DNA from: Sacculina carcini
Taxonomy: Eukaryota; Arthropoda; Thecostraca; Sacculinidae
NCBI GenBank assembly: GCA_916048095.2
Contig: OU696585.1
Span: forward strand, 6,049,460-6,113,459
Length of the DNA: 64,000 nt
Reading direction: 5' to 3'
Positions 11,849 through 20,857 of this stretch are shown here, one piece after another. The position numbers and the translations under genes were made by a program. The notes under the pieces were generated by a model that saw nothing but the letters and a program-made list of their open reading frames with translations, searched no databases and was not told where the DNA came from. Every line of letters starts with the position of its first letter. The first letter of the stretch is position 1.

Positions 11849-12758
11849 TTGGACTTATCCACAGAATCGCTCGCAAACGAGTGGAAGCTGTGGCGTCGAG
11901 ATTGGGCATACTTTGCAGCGGCCAAAGAGTTGCGTGAAAAACCAGCGGAGGTCCAGATTGGGACGTTTTTTAATTGTATTGGTCTACAGGCACAAGATAT
12001 TGCCTCACATTTCGAGTGGTCGGAGAACGATGGTCTCGATGCATTGCTGACGTGCTTTGATGAGTACTGCAACCCCTGAAAAAACGACGTACTCGAGCGG
12101 CATATTTTCTACCAGCGAGTGCAGCAGACCGGTGAAAGTATCAGCACGTTTGTCGCGGCGTTGAGACGACAGGCGGCCAACTGTGAGTCCTCTTACATTG
12201 AGGAAATGATTAGAGAGATTGGTGATGGGTGCGTCCGACAAGGCCACCCAGCAGGCATTGCTGAGAGAGTCAGACCTGACGCTGGCTCAAGCACAAAAGA
12301 CCGCATTGGCAGACGAGGCGGCTAAAAGGCGGCGACACCATTTTGCCGGCAGTCCCGAGTGTTCGGTCACATCCGGCACCAGCACGTCGACTGGATCTGG
12401 TGGTGAATATGTGGCGCCATCTAGCGGGCAATATCGACAAGCTCGCACGGCACCGACGACGGCGCGACCGACCCGTGCAACGCAGCACAGCGGCAGAGGC
12501 GGTGAAAGGCGTGCAAACGCACTAGAAGAGATCGCCCGTGTTGAAGGCAGCTTTGTAGTGTCAGGAGCGCGAATCAAAACAAAAGCATTAAAAACTCTGT
12601 ACTCGCGTAATAATCGAAAAATCAGTTTCCTTATTGATTCTGGCTCTGAGTCAAATGTTCTGTCTGTGTCTGATTATGTATGTCTAACTGGCGATGAAGA
12701 GTGCGAATTCGTACGCCCATGTAAACTGGTGCTCAGGTTTTTCAATGGGGCCTCATGA
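11849..12758 (+). pseudogene. gag and retropepsin of the plus-strand Gypsy-like element
   Basis: The first frame (11849-12079) encodes a helical gag-type segment with EWKLWRRDWAYFAAAKEL, and stops in frame at TGA 12077-12079. Related gag sequence continues directly after the stop (VQQTGESISTFVAALRRQ from 12119), so the stop is a nonsense mutation. The frame starting at 12219 runs through a basic, Thr/Ser-rich linker into FLIDSGSESNVLS, a retropepsin active site (DSG). No zinc knuckle was found. Confidence 0.6.
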
Positions 12759-13216
12759 AAACACTGGGTAAAGCAACGCTTGAATTGAGGACGTGTATGG
12801 ACGGATTTTCAACTAATGTGTGTCATGTTATTGATGCATGTTTGTTTCCTGTACTCAGCTTGCAAGCGTCAGTTGATCTTGGTTTATTAACTGTGAGTGA
12901 TTGTGATCCTCTGGACTATTTGCCTGTCTGTCTTCATTCAGAAGTGAAACCGTCAAACAATTTGCGTCAGGGCGCTGAAAGTAGAAAATGCATTCCTTTG
13001 ACACGAGAAGGGATATTTCAGGAGTTTCACGATGTGTTTGGTGAAACTAGAGTGCTAGCCGGTCTCATGCTAGCCGGTCTCGTGCAAGCCGACTATTGTA
13101 TTTCGATTGATAACCGAGTCAGACCAGTAGCGGAACCCCCTCGTCGTGTGAGAATTCATATGAGGAATCGAATGCAAGATAAAATCAGAGTTAGTACAAA
13201 AAGGTATAATCAGTAA

Positions 13217-13768
13217 GGTCACTGAGCCCACTGAATGGGTGTCAAATCTGGTCATCGTATAGAGGGCGAACGGTGATATCAGGCTATGCCTAGACCTAAG
13301 AGCGCTCAATAAAGCTATTAAAAGGGAACACTACCCCACACCCATCATTGACGAGTTGACCCATAAATTCAAGGGAGCTAAGTGTTTTTCACTTGTCAAT
13401 GCGCGATCGGCATTTTCGCAGGTGGGCTTATCAGATGCATCATCACTGCTATGCGCGTTTAACACTCCCTTTGGGCGGTATAAGTATAATAGACTGCCGT
13501 TTGGAGTTTCTTGTGTCCCGGAGCTGTGGATCATGCATGCCTCATGCATGCCTCATGCATGAATTTACAGAGGGCCCGGCAGGACTGGAGGTTATAGCAG
13601 ATGATTTCATTGTGTATGGAAAGGGGCTCACAAAAAAAGGCTGCAGATAAAGACCATGATACAAATCAGAGAGAGTTTCTGATGCGGGTTCGCGAGCGAA
13701 AATTGAAGTTTAACTATGAAAAATTGCGCTATATGATGAAAGAAGTCCAATGTATGGGTCATGTATTG
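13217..13768 (+). pseudogene. RT of the plus-strand Gypsy-like element, N-terminal part
   Basis: Segments recognisable in shifting frames are KGAKCFSLVNARSAFSQVGL (motif A region, the usual catalytic Asp replaced by Asn), FGRYKYNRLPFGVSCVPELW (motif B region) and GLEVIADDFIVYGKG (catalytic xADD). After these, LKFNYEKLRYMMKEVQCMGH leads straight into the hAT insertion site. A local triplication of ATGCATGCCTC lies at about 13531-13561, between motifs B and C. Confidence 0.65.
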
Positions 13769-16208
13769 CAGTGGTCCCCAACCCCCGGAACGAGGACCGG
13801 TACCGGTCCGTGGGTCGTTTGGTGCCGGGCCGCACAGAAATAATAAATGACTTACATTGCTTCCGTTTTATTGATTTCGGAATCTGAACGATGTTTTATT
13901 TTGAAAAATTACCCGATTCTCTGTAACATCCGTCTATGTCACTTTTGACGCAGGTCAAGGCGCTCTTCTCGGTCACGTGAAACCCAGGAGCCAGTAAAAT
14001 GAGTAAAAAACAAACGTCTTTGGAAAGTTTCTTTGCGAAGGGGAAAAGGCCCAGCCATGAGACAGAAGAGGAGCCTACGACTTCCAAGAAAAAGAAAGCT
14101 ACATTTAATAGACAATATCAGGAGTCCTACTTAAAATACGGATTTATCCCAACAGGAGATTCCCACGCACCAAACCCACTCTGCATAATGTGCGGCGACC
14201 GGCTCTCGAATGAGGCAATGAAGCCCTCAAAACTGCTTCGGCATTTGGAGACCAAGCACCCTGCATTAAAAGACAAGCCTTTGGAGTATTTTGAAAGAAA
14301 AAAGCGTGAACAAGAAGGACAGAAACAATTACTGAGGGCCACTACATCAACAAATGCGAGTGCACTGAGAGCATCATACTTGGTGGCTGATCGTATTGCT
14401 AAGGCTAAAAAGCCATTCACCATTGGTGAAGAATTGATCCTGCCCGCCACGAAAGACATCTGCCGTGAACTTCTAGGAGAGGCTGCGGTTAAAAAGATAG
14501 CACAGGTGCCTCTTTCGGCCAGCACCATCACTCGGCGCATCGAGGAAATAGCGCAGGACATTGAGACACAATTGCTGGAGAGGATTAATACATCACCATG
14601 GTATGCACTCCAGGTTGATGAGTCTACAGATATTGACAACAAGGCAATACTACTCGTTTATGTGCGATATGTTCATCAGGAGGATGTGCATGAGGATATT
14701 ATATGTGCACTGTCATTGCCAACCAAAACCACGGCCGCAGAACTATTCAAATCCCTTGATGATTATATATCAGGAAGACTGAAATGGTCCTTTTGTGTCG
14801 GCATATGCACAGACGGAGCTGCTGCCATGACCGGACGGCTGTCTGGTTTAACTGCTCGGATAAAGGAGGTTGCACCTGAATGTGAGTCTACACATTGTGT
14901 CATTCACAGGGAAATGCTGGCTAGCCGAAAAATGCCACCGGAACTTAACAGCGTATTGAATGATGCCATTAAAGTTATTAACCACGTCAAAGCACACGCC
15001 CTTAACTCGCGCCTGTTCGAGCAACTTTGTGAGGAGATGGACATGGAGCACAGACGCCTTCTTTTATACACAGAAATAAGATGGTTATCCCGAGGGAGAT
15101 CGCTGACCAGAGTGTTTGAATTACGGGAGCTGCTGCAGAGATTTCTCTCAGAAAAAAAGTCACCGCTGGCTGCACATTTCAGTGACGAGGAATGGGTCGC
15201 TAAACTTGCTTACTTGTGCGACATATTCAGCCTGCTCAATGAACTTAATCTGTCACTCCAGGGGAAAATGACAACTGTCTTCAAGTTGGCAGATAAAGTA
15301 GCAGCATTTAAAGCCAAATCGGATTTGTGGGGACAGCGCGTGAACAGAGGTATATTTGACATGTTTCAAACATTAGCAGGGGTTTTGGAAGAGACTGAGT
15401 CTGAGCCTTCATTCTCCCAGCTGGTGCACGATCACCTGTCTTTGCTATTGAAAGAGTTTGAGCGCTACTTCCCAACCACTAACGATCCACGAACTGCCAA
15501 AGAATGGATCCGTGACCCATTTCTCAACAAACCAGGTGAATCCAACATGTCTGTACAAGAAGATCAACTGCTGGAGATCGCAAATGACGGCGGCCTTAAA
15601 AGTATGTTCGAGACAACAACTCTGCCGGTGTTCTGGATTAAAGTCATGGCGGAATACCCTGAGATTGCCACAGCAGCACTGAAAACACTATTGCCATTTC
15701 CGACATCCTATCTGTGTGAAGCGGGGTTTTCTGCAGTGACGGCGACCAAAACAAAATTACGAAGTAGACTGGACATAAGCCACACACTTCGGGTGTCATT
15801 GTCTCCTATTACCCCTAGATGGGACCGCCTGGTTGCAGAAAAACAAGTTCAGGGCTCACACTGATTCAGCGTTGTGGTTATTTTTTTTTCATGCACTTTG
15901 TATTTGTGGTGTATCTTTTTTTGAAGGCATGTTTAAACGTTATCATAGCGACCAGAGTGTGTCATGGGCAGAGAGGACGTTACTCTTGTTATGCTGTTGT
16001 TGCGATGTTAAGAGGACGCTGTTGAAGCAAACGGGTAGAGTGAATTTGTGTTTATCATTAGCGTTATATTTAGAAAATACAACAGTTTTCATGCAGGTCA
16101 TATCATGTTATTTTGTTGTATTTATGCGCCACACCTCAAAGGCCGGTCCCTGAAAATATTGTCTGACATTAAACCGGTCCGTGGCGCAAAAAAGGTTGGG
16201 GACCGCTG
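13769..16208 (+). mobile_element. hAT transposon (ZBED type) with 8-bp TSD ATGTATTG
   Basis: The element starts CAGTGGTCCCCAACC and ends GGTTGGGGACCGCTG, a good terminal inverted repeat. It is flanked by perfect 8-bp duplications ATGTATTG (13761-13768 and 16209-16216). It carries one uninterrupted transposase gene. It sits inside the RT of the Gypsy-like element, whose reading resumes at 16217. Confidence 0.92.
13999..15864 (+). CDS. hAT transposase, ZBED-family, intact 621-residue ORF
   Basis: The protein begins MSKKQTSLESFFAKGKRP with a basic N-terminus. A BED-type zinc finger follows at residues about 54-90 (CIMCGDRL...LLRHLETKHP). The catalytic core has LQVDESTDI (first acidic residue), GICTDGAAAMTGR (second Asp) and THCVIHREML. 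RWLSRGRSLTRVFEL lies in the insertion domain. The end has the hAT dimerisation signature LPFPTSYLCEAGFSAVTA. Length and domain order match ZBED5/ZBED8-like hAT transposases. There is no premature stop, so it could still be active, or it was until recently. It lies between the TIRs with about 230 bp before and 340 bp after. Confidence 0.9.
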   Translation: MSKKQTSLESFFAKGKRPSHETEEEPTTSKKKKATFNRQYQESYLKYGFIPTGDSHAPNPLCIMCGDRLSNEAMKPSKLLRHLETKHPALKDKPLEYFERKKREQEGQKQLLRATTSTNASALRASYLVADRIAKAKKPFTIGEELILPATKDICRELLGEAAVKKIAQVPLSASTITRRIEEIAQDIETQLLERINTSPWYALQVDESTDIDNKAILLVYVRYVHQEDVHEDIICALSLPTKTTAAELFKSLDDYISGRLKWSFCVGICTDGAAAMTGRLSGLTARIKEVAPECESTHCVIHREMLASRKMPPELNSVLNDAIKVINHVKAHALNSRLFEQLCEEMDMEHRRLLLYTEIRWLSRGRSLTRVFELRELLQRFLSEKKSPLAAHFSDEEWVAKLAYLCDIFSLLNELNLSLQGKMTTVFKLADKVAAFKAKSDLWGQRVNRGIFDMFQTLAGVLEETESEPSFSQLVHDHLSLLLKEFERYFPTTNDPRTAKEWIRDPFLNKPGESNMSVQEDQLLEIANDGGLKSMFETTTLPVFWIKVMAEYPEIATAALKTLLPFPTSYLCEAGFSAVTATKTKLRSRLDISHTLRVSLSPITPRWDRLVAEKQVQGSH

Positions 16209-16216
16209 ATGTATTG

Positions 16217-17124
16217 GACGCCAATGGGCTTCGTCCGTCACCGTCAAAGGTGAAATCCATTCTGGAGTACACATGGCCACATAGCAAGCAAGACCTGAAA
16301 CGATTCATCGGGCTAGTAACTTACCTATCACGGTATATGCCAAACGTATCCACGCTTTTAGCGCCCTTACACGACTTAACGAGTGGTAAATACGAATGGC
16401 ACTGGAGTTTCTAGTGTAAAGCCGCGTTCGCAAGGGTGAAACATCTTTTTTCAGCAGCACCGGTGCTAGCATTCTATGACCCATCTCTGCCCGTCACAGT
16501 GCACTGCGATGCATCCAGCACCGGGCTTGGTGGTGTGTTACTGCAAAATAATCTACCAGTGATGTACTGCTCGAGATCTTTGTCCACCACCGAACGTGCA
16601 TATTCTCAAATTGAGAATGAGCTTTTAGCCGTTGCATTCACAATGCATTTACGCAGCTTCTAGCCGTTGCATTCACATTGCATTATTTGTATTGTCTTGA
16701 CCAATTTGTGTACGCTAGGTATGTCACGGTCCACACGGACCATAAACCACTGATTGCTGTACATGCCAGGCCACTAGGAGACGCTCCACTCCGCCTTCAG
16801 CGCATACTATTGACTTTTCAACGATATGAATATGATATCGTTTACCAGCCAGGATCTACTATTGTCATTGCAGACGCTCTCAATAGAGCATCTCAAGGGG
16901 AGCAGATTGTGTCAGTGGCTGCCCTACAGGCGCTAGAAGTTCATATGACTGAGGGTCTAGCGGTTTCCACAAAACGCTTGCAAGCGTATCGAGAGGCTAC
17001 ACAGCAGGATGCGGCACTGCAAGAAATAATTTATTTTGTGATGAACGGCTGGCCCGAGTCGAAACGTGGTATGTCTGCCCAATCTGGCTCTGTCTGGGCC
17101 CACAGAAACGAATTGTCCAAATAG
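16217..17124 (+). pseudogene. RT C-terminus and RNase H of the plus-strand Gypsy-like element
   Basis: DLKRFIGLVTYLSRYMPNVS and LAPLHDLTSGKYEWHW are the typical end of Gypsy RT. A frame break follows near 16414. The next frame has FYDPSLPVTVHCDASSTGLG and YCSRSLSTTERAYSQIENEL (RNase H D and E motifs), then TVHTDHKPLIAV (catalytic Asp) and GSTIVIADALNRAS (final Asp). A short direct duplication of the CTTCTAGCCGTTGCATTCAC type near 16620-16680 breaks the frame. Confidence 0.75.
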
Positions 17125-18300
17125 GGTGGCTTTGTCTTTAAATCGCAGCGGTTGGTTGAACCAGTTTCAATGCAGTCTGCAGTCCTAGATAGGCTTCATA
17201 GAAGTAATATTGGTGTTGAATCAATTCTTCGCTTGGCGCGTAGTAATATACTCTGACCCGGCATGAACGCAGCAGTACGAGATAAAATCTCGAAATGCCG
17301 TATTTGCTTGGCACATCAGCCAGCCCAATGTGCAGAGCCAATGCTGTCGCATGATGCACCCGAGAGACCGTGGCAGAAAGTTGGGGTTGACTTGTTCCAG
17401 TTTCAGATCACGACTTATATATTCGTGGTGGATTACTTGAGTAACTTCGTGGAACTGGATGTCTTGCATAGAACTGATACTCGGGAGGTAGTGGAGAAAT
17501 TGATCACAATATTTGCGAGATTCGGTTGCCCCGAAGTATTAGTTTCAGACAATGGACCACAATTCTCGAGTAGTGAGTTCCATGAGTTTACCAAGTACGC
17601 TGACATCACTCATGTAACTTCCAGCCCTAGATACCCGCAATCTAACGGTAAGGCGGAGAACGCTGTTAAAACTGTAAATAATATCATCAGGAAAGCAATT
17701 GACAGCGCACAAAATCTTTATTGGGCTTTGCTTACCTGACGAAATACATATCGAGAGGGTTTCCGGTATTCTCCTGCACAAATTAAATTCGGCCGTGCAT
17801 GCTGCACTCTCTTGCCAGCTACCAGGCAGTCGTTGATGCCCCAGTTGCCATACGGAGTGAAATATGATCTTCTTAAGCTATAGGCCAAACAACGAGGGCA
17901 GTACAACAGAAGTCACTCTATCAGATTACTTCCCCCTCTGAAAGTAGGCGACGCGGTACGGATGAAACTTCCAGGTAAGGAGGAGTGAGCACTAGGAGAA
18001 TGTGTAGCCGATCGTGGTTTTCGTTCTTATGATGTGCGCGTGGGAGGCAATATATTCGGAAGAAACAGACGCCAATTGCATAGAGCAGACGAGGCGATAG
18101 CGGTTTATGTACCTAGCAATTCGGCTGCACGAGAAGAGGAAGCGCGGTCACGACCCAATGTGACACCGAGAACTGACACGTTAAGACGTGATGAGATAGC
18201 TCCTGAACCTAGACAACCGACGTTTATCTCGAATGAAAATCTTAGACGGTCCGAGAGCATAAGGGGCCCTCCGAGATATCTAAGTGATTACGTTTGGTAA
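17125..18300 (+). pseudogene. Integrase of the plus-strand Gypsy-like element
   Basis: CRICLAHQPAQCAEPM is the CC end of the integrase zinc-binding domain. Then come WQKVGVDLFQFQITTYIFVV (first Asp), VLVSDNGPQFSSSEFHEFTK (second Asp) and PQSNGKAENAVKTVN (Glu). This is a complete rve triad, but the frame closes at 17737-17739. The tail (18034-18300) ends PRYLSDYVW and is joined to the putative polypurine tract at 18300. Confidence 0.7.
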
Positions 18301-18310
18301 GGAGAGGAGA

Positions 18311-18332
18311 TGTGGCGAATAGCATTAGGATA

Positions 18333-18429
<97 letters not shown>

Positions 18430-18773
18430 ATATGCGTTGTATCTCTGCCGTGTGTTGCATTGCATCAATTCATGTATATCACATAGCGGCGGTGTCATCT
18501 TGCACGAGCACACTGTCCATGTTGCTAGAAGCGCGGCACAACATTGCATTGACAGCACTTGTGGTTAATATACGTTACGTTGTTGCACGCGTTTCTTGAC
18601 ACGACACAGGTTGCTCGAAAATTATTAAAATTAATGTTGAATTATATTGCACAAATGCACGTGTCTATATCAGAGGTGTATGTCTATATGTCTATAGGTT
18701 TATGTCCATGCTACTGGATTTGCCTGTAATTAATAATAATAATAATAATATATTATATTTTCTATGCCTGTAT

Positions 18774-18815
<42 letters not shown>

Positions 18816-18900
18816 TATACACACACACATACACATATATACATTTAAAAACAAACACATACAAGCCATCAAATTGCACAGCAGCATTCAAATAGTTCAA
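18311..18900. repeat. Putative Gypsy 3' LTR start, (AT)n microsatellites and unassigned sequence
   Basis: TGTGGCG at 18311 may start a 3' LTR. A long (TA)n tract fills about 18330-18416 and a second lies at 18781-18812. A short (AAT)n run is at 18730-18750. The strings of alternating Ile/Tyr codons in the open frames here come only from the TA repeats. No LTR end could be fixed. Confidence 0.5.
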
Positions 18901-18912
18901 TATGCAATATGT

Positions 18913-20120
18913 TTAATTCAATTGTGAAAGAAGGTGAGAATGTAGCTGTTTCGAGAAGGATTTAAGCGAGGGGGAGGACAGTAGGTGAGATGGGAGGTTA
19001 TTGTATATGCGAGGAGCAGCGTGTTGGAAGGAGCGTGTAAACCAAGAAGATTCACAGTGACAACGAGGTTCAAGAAGGATTTTAGTTTGTCTTGTATCAC
19101 GAGGACACGGATGTGGAGAAAGAAGTTCAAGTAAATACTGTGGAGAGTCAGGAGGATGCAAGAGTTTATAGGTGAGTGTGCAGATTTTGTGTTGAACGCG
19201 ATAAGGAATAGGAAGAATACCAAGATCACGTAGATGGGATGATGTAGGATGATGCGGAGGAAGGCGAAGAATGAAGCGGCAGGCTTGATTAAGGATAGAT
19301 TGTAAAATGTTGAGTGACTTCTGTGGAAGATGAAGAAACAGTGAATTACAGTAGTCAATACGAGCAATGATGAGAGCAGATACCAGAGATTGTGCAATTG
19401 ATTAATCAATGTAGGGACGGATGAGGTAGAGGTTTCGAAGGATTAGACGGCAGGTGCCAGCTGTAGAAGTAAAATATTTTTGAAATGACAAATGAGGATC
19501 TAATAATACACCGAGGTCACGTACTGATGAGGAAAGAGGAAGGTCAGATAGAGGAGGATGGATCTTAGGCGGGTGAAGTGCGATGTATTGAGTTTTTGAG
19601 GAATTTATTATGAGCGAACGAGAAGAAGCCCACGTTGAGATATTATTGATGATATGAGGAATAGAGTTTTGCTCAGACAGAGGAAGAAAGAAATGAACGT
19701 CATCTGCGTATGTGAAAAGGAATAGATAAATTTCGTAGTATTGGACATAGAGATGTCATGTAAACGTTGAAAAGGATAGGACCAAGTGATGAGCCCTGAG
19801 GGACACCTGATGAAAGAGGGAAATTTTGAGACCGAAAACTATCAAATAGAACTGAGTAGGAGCGATTAGTGAGATAGGAAGTGAGAAGAGAAAGAGCAGA
19901 ATGAGAGATTCCTATGGAGAAGATTTCCTAAATAAGAATTTTGTGATCAACAAGGTCAAATGCGGATGGCATATCAAGGAGAGTGATGAGTACGGGAGAT
20001 TTTTGAGAAAAATGAAAAAGTAAATCAATGATTCAATGATTGATATGGTTGATATGATGAACACAAGTGATTCAATGATTGATATGGTTGATATGATGAA
20101 CACAAGTGATTCAATGATTG
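18913..20120 (-). pseudogene. C-terminal part of a LINE reverse transcriptase, decayed
   Basis: On the minus strand, 18913-19161 encodes CESSWFTRSFQHAAPRIYNN and LPSHLLSSPSLKSFSKQL, the conserved tail of CR1/Jockey-type LINE ORF2. Upstream frames keep LINE-like pieces such as SLIKPAASFFAFL in the 18918-19409 frame. The sequence is a 5'-truncated, frameshifted copy of the same broad type as the better preserved LINE at 47.3-49.3 kb. The upstream end contains a short tandem duplication of GATTGATATGGTTGATATGA near 20035-20125. Confidence 0.6.
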
Positions 20121-20324
20121 ATATGATTATCAGCTAGACTTATTTTAGATGCGTGTGCGCGTGTGTTAAGTGTATATAGTCATAAAATGCACGAAAGTGG
20201 CCATTTCATATACATTTTTCACGTTGAGAAGCACATGAATTCTCAAATTTATATTACTGGGTCAATTGATCAGTTCTAGTTGACCTCATCGTTCAAATAA
20301 GTCAGATCCAGATCAAAATTCTGT
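20121..20324. other. Sequence upstream of the U2-like fragment
   Basis: No coding potential is seen. It lies directly upstream of a U2 5' end, so it could be the promoter region of a U2 snRNA gene. I could not identify a proximal sequence element. Confidence 0.3.
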
Positions 20325-20349
20325 ATCGCTTCTCGGCCTCAGGCTAAGA
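20325..20349 (+). ncRNA. U2 snRNA 5'-end fragment, split by a hAT insertion
   Basis: ATCGCTTCTCGGCC followed by a slightly changed stretch and GGCTAAGA corresponds to the invariant 5' end of animal U2 snRNA. The next U2 bases (TCAAAGTGTAG) lie at 25712-25722, after the hAT element. U2 similarity stops there, and Utopia-like RT sequence begins. Only about the first 36 nt of U2 are present, so this is not a functional gene as assembled. Confidence 0.7.
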
Positions 20350-20857
20350 CAGGGGTGGGCAACCTCCGGCCCGCGGGCCACATCCGGCCCGCCACCCTGC
20401 TATGCTTTATCATTGCAATCCGGCCCGCAGACTTCCCACTAAAAGTAGAGAAGAAATTCCAATAAATCTCAAGATTTCCGAAAAAAAAAACATTATTGAA
20501 CTACTATACATTTCATTATTATTGTTATTGTCTGTAGTTTCACAAATTACATGCGCGTTTGTTTCTTGTCACTGCTGGAGCAGGGTTGGCTTGATGTTGG
20601 TGTTCGATGTGATGTGCTTCTGGCAGAATGGAGCGATTTGATTGGCTCAGAGATCGTTCGATTATGACGTGTGTGCATATGCATGTCTGTGTGCGGCATT
20701 GTGACAAGAGTCTGATTAGCATTTACCGGCATTGTCGTGAGCTGATTAGTGGAGTTGTTTGCTTTGTGGGCTTGCAGAGTTGTGGCGTTTTGATTGGTGT
20801 ATTGAATTTTGTACTTAATTACTTGTTCTGTACTGTTATCGTTAGCACTCATTTATT

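Larger units (their letters stand above)
11826..18310 (+). mobile_element. Gypsy-like LTR retrotransposon, decayed, split by a hAT insertion
   Basis: In order on the plus strand: gag-like region (11849-12340), retropepsin (about 12600-12760), RT (13230-13768 and 16217-16414), RNase H (16436-16900) and integrase (17263-17780), ending RYLSDYVW and TAA at 18298-18300. This is the Ty3/Gypsy order. A purine tract AGGAGAGGAGA (18300-18310) directly precedes TGTGGCG, which fits a polypurine tract and 3' LTR start. Many stops and frameshifts make it non-functional. The hAT element at 13769-16208 interrupts its RT. Confidence 0.75.

Noticed and set aside
18330..18416. Open frames encoding long Ile/Tyr runs
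   Set aside because: They are translations of a (TA)n microsatellite in both strands, as are those near 3310-3350.
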